Shown here: positions 1 to 5,054 of the stretch, one piece after another
How the letters are laid out: every line of letters starts with the position of its first letter
Numbering within the stretch: position 1 is the first letter of the stretch
NCBI GenBank assembly: GCA_964427915.1
Contig: CAYRWA010000007.1
Location: 1-6,388, forward strand
Reading direction: 5' to 3'
DNA from: JAGLCW01 sp964427915
Lineage (GTDB): Bacteria; Caldisericota; Caldisericia; UBA6126
Length of the DNA stretch: 6,388 nt
The notes under the pieces: generated by a model
The model's input: the letters and a program-made list of their open reading frames with translations, nothing else
What the model was told of the DNA's origin: nothing
The model's database searches: none
Program-made: the position numbers and the translations under genes

Positions 1-1
1 T

Positions 2-271
2 GTATATATATACGATCAAAATGGCAAAGGAATCTGGAGAGGTACTGCAAACAAAGAGGGTATTTTTGACACAGGATGCATCCTCAAATGTCCTGCCACC
101 TACAAAGTGGTACCAAAAAATGAGAAATGCACATTCTATCCAGAATCACAGGAAGTAAAGGTACCATGCTGTCCAGAAACTGCTACTGTAACATTTAAAT
201 GTGAGTGTAAGCAAACGCTCTTTTCCTTATCAAGTTTATTTACAATGCTACTTTCACTATTTATTTGTTAA
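2..271 (+). CDS. C-terminal part of a cysteine-rich, probably exported protein of unknown function
   Basis: The reading frame is open from the left edge of the window to a TAA at 269-271, giving the last 89 residues of a protein whose start lies outside. I do not recognise the family. The first 65 residues read like a small beta-sandwich domain of the carboxypeptidase-regulatory or Cna-B type, with a pattern of Gly-rich turn, GTANKEG, then 'Tyr-Lys-Val-Val-Pro' and 'Phe-Tyr-Pro'; this resemblance is by eye only. There are eight cysteines, spaced as CX3C, single C, CC, CXC and a final C as the last residue. The last 20 residues are strongly hydrophobic and could be a membrane tail. The cysteine content fits an oxidising, extracytoplasmic location. 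The gene ends 22 bp before a strong hairpin terminator. The protein-like composition supports real coding, but no start or ribosome site is visible. Confidence 0.6.
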   Translation, partial: VYIYDQNGKGIWRGTANKEGIFDTGCILKCPATYKVVPKNEKCTFYPESQEVKVPCCPETATVTFKCECKQTLFSLSSLFTMLLSLFIC

Positions 272-293
272 ACCTATTGGTAAAATACCTTGC

Positions 294-329
294 AAAAAAA
301 AGCACCTGGTCAAACAGGTGCTTTTTTTT
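294..329. terminator. Bidirectional Rho-independent terminator between the partial gene and umuC
   Basis: A perfect 8-bp inverted repeat, AGCACCTG at 301-308 and CAGGTGCT at 315-322, encloses a 6-base loop. It is flanked by an A run at 294-301 and a T run at 322-329, so either strand yields a GC-rich hairpin followed by U residues. It can end transcription of the + strand gene stopping at 271 and of the - strand umuDC operon. The umuC stop codon (328-330) lies inside the T/A tract, so the hairpin starts almost immediately after umuC. Confidence 0.93.
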
Positions 330-1599
330 ATACCTCTCCATAATCGACTTCTTTCAGCTGATTCCAAGATGTTGTATAGGCACTTGTTAGCAACTCTCTC
401 TTCATACCCCATAAACGATTTATTCCTGAAGATGCATAATAAAGAGTGTCCCGTCCATATTTTTCATTCAGAGAATCCATTGCTACCATAAAAGTATTGT
501 CAAAACTATCGTGATAGGAGGGATAGAATAAGTTATGGGTAGATTTCTTTTGTGGAGAAAGAGCAACAAATAAACAGCCCGTTTTTTTGTACGAATACCC
601 CTCTCTGAAAATATGATCCAGGCCTTCAAAAGAAGCCTTGATAAGCAAAGAAGTTTCTGCCGTAGGAAAGGGCAAAGAAATACTATGGAAAGAGCTGTAT
701 TGGGGAGTATCCTTAAAACGATTCGTAGAAATATGTACGCACACAATTTGTGTACAAGATTTTTGTTTACGTAATTTTTCAGCATTCAGCGTTGTAAATG
801 TTGACAATGCTTCATACAAATCGGCTCTTGTTTTCACTGGATAAGAAAAGGATCGCGATGTATGGATCGCTTTTTTTTCAATACGAGATGCTGTAGAATC
901 AATACAAGAAAGTCCTCGCAACTCCCAAACTGTTTGTAACCCTTTTTTTGTCATCATTTTTCGAATCCATGTATCAGGAAGATCACACAAATCATAAGCA
1001 TGGTTAATATGATTCAAATGTAGTTTTTTTGCATATTGACGACCAATTCCCCATATATCATCAACAGGAGTTACCTTTAACACAGACTGTATATGGCGTT
1101 TGTTTACAATAGAATACACCCCTGATGGAGAGATTTTTGCAATATGATTTGCAACTTTGGCCAGCGTTCTTGTCTTTGAGATACCTACAGAAACAGGAAT
1201 TCCTGTCATTCTTCTAATGCGATCTCGAATGCTTCTTCCTAAAGAAATAGGTCGATTTAAAGATGAGTCTGGAAATACAAGGAATGCCTCATCAATCGAG
1301 TATATTTCTACTTCAGCTGCGTACGATGAAAGAATTTGCATAACACGGTTGGATAAATCTCCATAAAGCGAATAATTGGAAGAAAGAAATGTACCCCCAT
1401 TTTGCAACATCAATTCCCTACATTGAAAAAAAGGAGTCCCCATTTCAATACCCAGATCTTTGGCTTCTTTTGAACGAGCAATCGCACATCCATCATTGTT
1501 GGAAAGAACCACGACTGGCTTTTGTTCCAAGCAGGGGTTAAAGACTCTCTCACAAGAAACATAGAAATTGTTGCAGTCAACCAAAACAACAAAACTCAT
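328..1599 (-). CDS. umuC: DNA polymerase V catalytic subunit UmuC (Y-family translesion polymerase)
   Basis: The 423-residue product matches E. coli UmuC (422 residues) from end to end. With UmuD' dimers and RecA it forms error-prone polymerase V, which copies past damaged bases in the cytoplasm. Visible hallmarks are the metal-binding Asp8 in LVDCNNFY, the steric-gate Tyr13, the block KPVVVLSNNDGC (residues 27-38), the catalytic Asp103-Glu104 in YSIDEAF, and VDDIWGIGR (179-187), the helix-hairpin-helix region. THNLF (354-358) aligns with the beta-clamp-binding QLNLF of E. coli UmuC. The UmuC-specific C-terminal region is present (LNEKYGRDTLYYA, then WGMKRELLT), so the gene is full length. 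I chose the ATG at 1599 because it overlaps the umuD stop as ATGA (1599-1596), implying translational coupling. An in-frame upstream start at 1671 would lie within umuD and add unrelated residues. Transcription should come from the umuD promoter. Confidence 0.97.
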   Translation of the reverse strand: MSFVVLVDCNNFYVSCERVFNPCLEQKPVVVLSNNDGCAIARSKEAKDLGIEMGTPFFQCRELMLQNGGTFLSSNYSLYGDLSNRVMQILSSYAAEVEIYSIDEAFLVFPDSSLNRPISLGRSIRDRIRRMTGIPVSVGISKTRTLAKVANHIAKISPSGVYSIVNKRHIQSVLKVTPVDDIWGIGRQYAKKLHLNHINHAYDLCDLPDTWIRKMMTKKGLQTVWELRGLSCIDSTASRIEKKAIHTSRSFSYPVKTRADLYEALSTFTTLNAEKLRKQKSCTQIVCVHISTNRFKDTPQYSSFHSISLPFPTAETSLLIKASFEGLDHIFREGYSYKKTGCLFVALSPQKKSTHNLFYPSYHDSFDNTFMVAMDSLNEKYGRDTLYYASSGINRLWGMKRELLTSAYTTSWNQLKEVDYGEV

Positions 1600-1919
1600 T
1601 TTTGCAAAGTAGGATGGATCACGTAGGTGATAACACCCCATATTGAAATCGTATGATGTGTATGAACCCATCTCTTGGGATGATAGTACATAATTTTTAA
1701 GTCTCCGTCCAATACTGCAATAATTGGTTTGCCTTCCATAGGAGTAAGAGAGCGATCAATAATTAAGATATCTCCAGACACAATCGCTCCATCAGGAGTA
1801 TTGCCATTTTTCACTTTCATAACAAAAGTAGCAGGTGGATTTCTAATGAATCGCATGTTTAGGTCTAGTGTTTTCTCCATATAATCTGTTGCTGGAGAAG
1901 GAAAACCTGTTGGTTTCAT
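1596..1919 (-). CDS. umuD: UmuD'-like polymerase V accessory subunit, born truncated and catalytically dead
   Basis: This is the 107-residue partner of UmuC; E. coli UmuD has 139 residues and its cleaved form UmuD' has 115. Residues 5-13, GFPSPATDY, match the start of E. coli UmuD' (GFPSPAADY) right after its Cys24-Gly25 cleavage site, so the N-terminal arm is absent. An alignment without gaps puts Asn40 at the catalytic Ser60 (GDSM is replaced by GNTP) and Met77 at the catalytic Lys97. Self-cleavage is therefore not expected and not needed. The fold core is kept: SGDILIID (48-55), IIAVLDGD (66-73) and WGVITYVIH (94-102). The ATG at 1919 is chosen because AAAAGGAG sits 6 bases upstream; the in-frame ATG at 1967 has no such site and would translate the operator. 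The gene overlaps umuC by 4 bases. Family assignment is firm; loss of cleavage activity is inferred from the missing residues. Confidence 0.92.
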   Translation of the reverse strand: MKPTGFPSPATDYMEKTLDLNMRFIRNPPATFVMKVKNGNTPDGAIVSGDILIIDRSLTPMEGKPIIAVLDGDLKIMYYHPKRWVHTHHTISIWGVITYVIHPTLQK

Positions 1920-1925
1920 AGAGTA

Positions 1926-1933
1926 CTCCTTTT
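1926..1933 (-). promoter_or_regulatory. Ribosome binding site that sets the umuD start
   Basis: On the - strand AAAAGGAG ends 6 bases before the ATG at 1919. This is the strongest Shine-Dalgarno match upstream of the gene and supports the short, UmuD'-like start over the ATG at 1967. It abuts the palindrome at 1932-1945, so a protein bound there would lie at the edge of the ribosome site DNA. Confidence 0.85.
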
Positions 1934-1945
1934 GCCATATGGCAA
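1932..1945. promoter_or_regulatory. Operator O1, perfect 14-bp palindrome
   Basis: TTGCCATATGGCAA is a perfect palindrome located in the umuD leader, between the predicted transcription start and the ribosome binding site. A near copy (12 of 14 bases) lies at 1990-2003, centre to centre 58 bp away. A pair of related palindromes between a repressor gene and its divergent neighbour is the usual layout for XRE/S24 repressor operators. Binding by the adjacent repressor is inferred. Confidence 0.75.
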
Positions 1946-1975
1946 TTCTGTTTGGTATGTATTGCATATTGGTAT

Positions 1976-2003
1976 ATTATGAATATCTTTTGCCATCTGT
2001 CAA
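1976..2003 (-). promoter_or_regulatory. Promoter of the umuD-umuC operon
   Basis: On the - strand a perfect -35 box TTGACA (2003-1998) is followed after 16 bp by CATAAT (1981-1976), which matches the -10 consensus at five of six positions. An alternative -10, TAATAT, lies 2 bp further on. Transcription would start near 1969, giving a leader of about 50 bases that contains O1. The -35 box is wholly inside operator O2, so repressor binding should exclude sigma70-type RNA polymerase. Confidence 0.7.
1990..2003. promoter_or_regulatory. Operator O2, imperfect palindrome over the umuD -35 box
   Basis: TTGCCATCTGTCAA matches O1 at 12 of 14 positions, including an intact TTGCCAT half-site. On the - strand its other half is the TTGACA -35 box of the umuD promoter. 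The two changes from the perfect palindrome are exactly what is needed to make the half-site also read as TTGACA. It is the likely main site for repression of umuDC. Confidence 0.7.
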
Positions 2004-2018
2004 TTTTTTTATATACGT

Positions 2019-2032
2019 TTGTTCTCTGGCAT
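2019..2032. promoter_or_regulatory. Possible weak operator O3 at the repressor promoter
   Basis: TTGTTCTCTGGCAT matches O1 at 9 of 14 positions and keeps the TGGCA core of one half-site. It overlaps the -35 element of the repressor gene and its centre is 29 bp from O2, half of the O1-O2 distance. Repressor autoregulation through this site is plausible but the match is weak. Confidence 0.3.
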
Positions 2033-2054
2033 TTTTTGTAAAGTATGGTATAGT
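2026..2054 (+). promoter_or_regulatory. Promoter of the repressor gene
   Basis: CTGGCA (2026-2031, four of six -35 consensus bases) is separated by 17 bp from TATAGT (2049-2054, five of six -10 bases). The expected start, 6-7 bp past the -10 box, falls at or next to the ATG at 2061. No good ribosome binding site is present, so the message may be leaderless or nearly so, as is known for lambda cI from PRM. Confidence 0.55.
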
Positions 2055-2060
2055 ACGAGT

Positions 2061-2705
2061 ATGAAGTTCAGTAACTGGCTACATGAAAAAATGAAACAAC
2101 GTCATTTATCGCAGAAGGACTTAGCTCTTCTTTCTGGCATCTCTCAATCGGCTATTTCTAGATGGTTACATGATTTACGAAAACCAGAACCAAAGCATCT
2201 ACACAAAATCATTCCAATACTACAAACATCGGAACAAGAATGTTTTACTGCTGCTGGTTTGCTGAAGGGTATACCGGTAGAAGGCAATAATGTACTCTCC
2301 ATTCCCTTCTTATCCCCAGAAATAGCTTGCGGTGAACCTATTGAAACCCTAGATCAGTATGTTGTTGATTATCAGCAAGTAACTCGCGAATTTGTAGAGA
2401 GTATTCTAGAGAATCCTATATCGTCTAATCATATATACATGGTGAAGGCAACAGGAGATTCCATGACAGGAAAGGGAATCTATCCAGGAGACTGGGTATT
2501 GTTTTCTCCCGACATCTCTGTTAAAAATGGGGACATAGGAATCATTTTCATCGAAGAAACTGGTTTGTGCATGAAAGAAATTTTGTATCAAGATCAAATT
2601 CTCATTTTAAAATCTGCAAATCCTTCTTATGATCCCATAGTATTAACGGGCAACAAAGAAGCAAGAATAATTGGAAAAGTACTCATGAAAATAGGTAAAA
2701 TATAG
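2061..2705 (+). CDS. Self-cleaving XRE/S24 (LexA/CI-like) transcriptional repressor
   Basis: The 214-residue product has two domains. Residues about 14-38 form an XRE-type helix-turn-helix (LSQKDLALLSG followed by ISQSAISRWLHD) for DNA binding. From about residue 80 it is a peptidase S24 domain: IPFLSPEIACGEPIE contains a Cys90-Gly91 cleavage site, ATGDSM carries the nucleophile Ser134, YPGDWVLF follows, and Lys172 in CMKEIL is the general base. All parts for RecA-stimulated self-cleavage, as in LexA and phage CI repressors, are present. It is divergent from umuD-umuC and the shared spacer holds palindromic operators, so it most likely represses umuDC and perhaps itself until DNA damage. The start at 2061 gives the normal N-terminus; an upstream TTG start at 2019 would lie before the predicted promoter. 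The DNA-binding domain is unlike the winged helix of true LexA, so a phage-type ancestor is likely, although no phage genes are seen here. Confidence 0.92.
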   Translation: MKFSNWLHEKMKQRHLSQKDLALLSGISQSAISRWLHDLRKPEPKHLHKIIPILQTSEQECFTAAGLLKGIPVEGNNVLSIPFLSPEIACGEPIETLDQYVVDYQQVTREFVESILENPISSNHIYMVKATGDSMTGKGIYPGDWVLFSPDISVKNGDIGIIFIEETGLCMKEILYQDQILILKSANPSYDPIVLTGNKEARIIGKVLMKIGKI

Positions 2706-2749
2706 TATATGTATTGGATTCAACCATAACCACAACAAGGAGAAACTGT

Positions 2750-3211
2750 ATGAAAAAGAATCGCTGGCTGTCTTCCATTCTTATTGTTTCATGCATTAGT
2801 ATGTCTTTGGCAATAACAAATTGTTCCTTTGATCCTTCTCAACAATCCTCTGAAAAACTTATGCGTGAATATGTTGGTGACGAGGAAATTCTTGGCGAAG
2901 ATATTTTCATGAAACGTACTATTTTTGAAATGGCTGAAAATGCAGAAGAATACGCAGGCACATTCGTTATTGTTCAAGGTAAAATTGTTAGCCTTTGCCC
3001 AGTAGGATGCTATTTTTTCATGCAAGATGAAGATAGCAATCAGGTATATGTTGACTTAGCACCGCAAAACTTTGATGTTCCTCAGTCTGCTTTAGGACAC
3101 AATGTAGAAGTGTGGGGGCTAGGATCTGTGTATGGAGGAGCTCCAAAAGTATCCGCTTACAAGGTGGTCTTCTTGGATATTGAAGAAGCAGATATAGTTG
3201 TAAAAGAATAA
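2750..3211 (+). CDS. Putative lipoprotein with a CX3C motif in an OB-fold-like domain
   Basis: The 153-residue product begins with a basic n-region (KKNR), a hydrophobic stretch and a cysteine at 25 (AITNC), followed by a polar Ser/Gln-rich linker, as in lipoproteins. Asn before the Cys is not canonical but is tolerated in spirochaetes; Cys15 (IVSC) fits the usual lipobox better but would leave a hydrophobic segment after cleavage. Residues about 68-142 look like a small beta-barrel: FVIVQGKIVSL, CPVGC (83-87), YFFMQDEDSN, VYVDLAP, VEVWGLG and PKVSAYKVVFL. This resembles OB-fold proteins of the DUF4920 type, which have a comparable Cys-x-x-x-Cys segment; the match is from memory. AAGGAG (2738-2743) lies 6 bases before the ATG; an upstream in-frame TTG at 2714 lacks this support. 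It starts 44 bp after the repressor gene with no visible terminator and converges on the ABC operon. A role beside that transporter is inferred; binding of metal or thiols is possible. Confidence 0.85.
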   Translation: MKKNRWLSSILIVSCISMSLAITNCSFDPSQQSSEKLMREYVGDEEILGEDIFMKRTIFEMAENAEEYAGTFVIVQGKIVSLCPVGCYFFMQDEDSNQVYVDLAPQNFDVPQSALGHNVEVWGLGSVYGGAPKVSAYKVVFLDIEEADIVVKE

Positions 3212-3222
3212 AACTTATTCTT
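3204..3222. repeat. Perfect inverted repeat at the convergent gene ends
   Basis: AAGAATAA (3204-3211) and TTATTCTT (3215-3222) are exact reverse complements around a 3-base loop. The arms are the last codons and stops of the two convergent genes, both ending in AAGAATAA. The stem has only one G-C pair per arm, so it is a poor terminator by itself. No stronger terminator is visible for either gene nearby. Confidence 0.6.
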
Positions 3223-3895
3223 CCCAGATAATCCCGTCTTTCATGTGGACAATGCGAGAACACTGCTTAGCCAATTGTGCATCATGTGTTGCACATAGAA
3301 TGGTAATGTTATGTTTCTGATTAAGCGTTTGAAACAAACGAAAGATAATGTCTGCATTATCAGAATCTAAGTTACCCGTGGGCTCATCTGCAATTAAAAT
3401 TGGTGGACTATGGACAATAGCTCTTGCTATAGCTGTTCTTTGCATTTCTCCACCAGATAGTTGTGAGGGTAGGTGGTCTATACGATGATCCAATCCTATC
3501 TCAACGAGAGTATCCTGTATTCTTCCGCGTAGATGCTGTTTACCGGCGAATAACAAGGGTAACTCAATGTTTTCTTTAACGGTCAGGGTAGGGATCAAAT
3601 GGAATGCTTGAAAAACATACCCGAACCATTTCCGACGCAAATAAATCCACTTCTTTTCTGGCATTCTTGCTACTTCATGGGTATCTAACAAATAGCTCCC
3701 AGAGGTGCATTGATCTAATCCTCCAATAATATTTAGCAAAGTGGATTTACCAGAACCAGAGGCTCCCATAAATGCAATGAAATCCCCTTTTCTGATTGCA
3801 ATATCCACCCCTTGCAAAGCATGTACAATCTCATTTCCTCTGTGATAATGTTTATTGATTCCTTGAAGCGAAATCATAGAGTTAGCTTTCTTCAT
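3215..3895 (-). CDS. ABC transporter ATP-binding protein, MacB/LolD type
   Basis: This 226-residue cytoplasmic ATPase powers the two permeases encoded just upstream. All nucleotide-binding motifs are intact: Walker A GASGSGKST (44-52), Q-loop Gln96 in YVFQAFHL, signature LSGGE (146-150), Walker B ILIADEP (166-172) and H-loop His204 in CATHD. The sequence HLIPTLTVKENIELPL and the DEPTGNLDS block are typical of the MacB/LolD/FtsE class, which works with FtsX-like permeases in extrusion or mechanotransmission rather than classic substrate import. The ATG at 3895 is preceded by GGAGG with a 9-base spacer and overlaps the permease gene by 14 bases. A second ATG at 3877 gives MISLQGINKHY, the usual family start, but has a poorer ribosome site. 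The gene ends 3 bp from the convergent lipoprotein gene. Confidence 0.95.
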   Translation of the reverse strand: MKKANSMISLQGINKHYHRGNEIVHALQGVDIAIRKGDFIAFMGASGSGKSTLLNIIGGLDQCTSGSYLLDTHEVARMPEKKWIYLRRKWFGYVFQAFHLIPTLTVKENIELPLLFAGKQHLRGRIQDTLVEIGLDHRIDHLPSQLSGGEMQRTAIARAIVHSPPILIADEPTGNLDSDNADIIFRLFQTLNQKHNITILCATHDAQLAKQCSRIVHMKDGIIWEE

Positions 3896-5054
3896 CTTTA
3901 ATTGCCTCCAGTGGAGAAATTTTGTGGATCGTGATATAGGGTATGATGCTTGCAATTAAGCCTAATGCAATACAGAACAAAACAGTGAAAATAATCGTTG
4001 AAAAAGAATACGAAGAAAGAGTACCAGTAGGAGCATTCGATACAAGAAGCCGAAGAAGTTTCTCGATCCCTTTGTTCAATATCCACGATAAAATCATGCC
4101 CAAACCACATCCTGAAAGAATGATAAAGAATACCTCAATACCAATGCCGTAGGTGAGTTGAAAGGAAGTAGCTCCTAGTGCTTTCATCATCCCCATTTCT
4201 TTTCGCCTATCTTCAATTGCCATCATGAGTGTGTTTACAATTCCGATAACGCCCATTAATACAATGAACCATATTGCAATTTGAACCAGATTTTTTGTGG
4301 ATTGTACAAGGTCATTCAGAGTGTATTCAGCCTGTCTATAGGATACAATTTGTACATCTGGTATTGCGGATAGTGCCTCTATAGAGGGTCCAACTTTTTC
4401 TCCATCCACCAATTGAATACCTATAGCCTTCAGCTGTTGAGGATAACCAAGGATTTTTTGAACGGTACGCAAGGGTGCAAAAATAAATTGATCATCCGCT
4501 GTTCTTGTTTGTGGAAGTACTCCAACCACTTGTAATTCTTGGTCAAAATAAACAGAAGGAAGCGTATCTCCGGCTTCCAAAGACAAGGTTTTGGCCAGAT
4601 TGCTACCAATCCAGCATTCATTTGCTTCTTCATGACTAAAAGATAGTTGATTCATAGACCATAAAGGCTTTAGCAATGCAAAGTCTGAATATACTCCATA
4701 CAGAACGGTTTCCATTTGCGTCTGTTTATGAACAACTTTTTCCAATAGAATGGGGGAGGCAATTGAAACAGATGGATGAGATTGAACTTGACGAAATTGA
4801 TCCATCGTTAAGTTTTTCTCAATATGTCCCCCATGCAAAATGTGAATAGTCATTTCGTAAGGACAACCTTTTGGTACAGCCAACATTTGAATTCCCAGAG
4901 AAGTAAACTCTTTTCGCAAAGCATTTTGATAGCCTTGGGCGAAAGTAGCTAGGCTAAAAAAAGCCATTACAATGGCAGTAATACCAACAATCGTAAAAAA
5001 TGTTCTCCATTTTCTACGTTTCATGTTTGCTGTTGCAAGAGATAGGTAATTCAT
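3882..5054 (-). CDS. FtsX/MacB-like ABC transporter permease with PKGCPYE motif (second of two)
   Basis: The 390-residue protein has the MacB-type plan: one membrane helix near the N-terminus (about 18-40), a large extracytoplasmic domain (about 45-255) and three helices at the C-terminus (about 257-279, 304-326, 350-374). The cytoplasmic loop RRKEMGMMKALGAT (283-296) and the ending KISPLEAIKDEES are typical of FtsX-family permeases and contact the ATPase. Shortly after the first helix comes VPKGCPYE (60-67), shared with the upstream permease and holding a conserved extracytoplasmic Cys64. The ATG at 5054 overlaps the stop of the preceding permease as ATGA, with GAAGG upstream; the extension to 5120 lies inside the other gene and is not needed. 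The two permeases are diverged paralogues and probably form a heterodimer. The substrate is unknown; I recall relatives in clusters with FTR1/P19-type iron systems, but no such genes are seen here. Confidence 0.9.
   Translation of the reverse strand: MNYLSLATANMKRRKWRTFFTIVGITAIVMAFFSLATFAQGYQNALRKEFTSLGIQMLAVPKGCPYEMTIHILHGGHIEKNLTMDQFRQVQSHPSVSIASPILLEKVVHKQTQMETVLYGVYSDFALLKPLWSMNQLSFSHEEANECWIGSNLAKTLSLEAGDTLPSVYFDQELQVVGVLPQTRTADDQFIFAPLRTVQKILGYPQQLKAIGIQLVDGEKVGPSIEALSAIPDVQIVSYRQAEYTLNDLVQSTKNLVQIAIWFIVLMGVIGIVNTLMMAIEDRRKEMGMMKALGATSFQLTYGIGIEVFFIILSGCGLGMILSWILNKGIEKLLRLLVSNAPTGTLSSYSFSTIIFTVLFCIALGLIASIIPYITIHKISPLEAIKDEES

Noticed and set aside
201..491. Open frame on the + strand crossing the terminator and the umuC end
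   Set aside because: It runs through the terminator hairpin and lies antisense to the well-conserved umuC C-terminus, with no family-like features.
1920..1967. Upstream ATG at 1967 extending UmuD by 16 residues
   Set aside because: No ribosome site precedes it, the added residues do not resemble the UmuD arm, and the stretch contains the palindromic operator. The ATG at 1919 has AAAAGGAG at ideal distance.
1997..2016. Possible E. coli-type LexA box beginning with CTGT at 1997
   Set aside because: The matching ACAG half-site is absent at the required spacing. The site is better explained as part of operator O2.
1596..2705. Prophage or integrative element remnant carrying the CI-like repressor and umuDC
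   Set aside because: No integrase, phage structural gene, flanking repeat or insertion sequence is visible, and neighbouring genes look like ordinary chromosomal ones. A phage ancestry of the repressor remains possible.
2671..2706. Separate promoter for the lipoprotein gene (TTGGAA with TAAAAT or TATAGT)
   Set aside because: Spacers of 19 and 24 bp are too long for a sigma70-type promoter. Co-transcription with the repressor is as likely.
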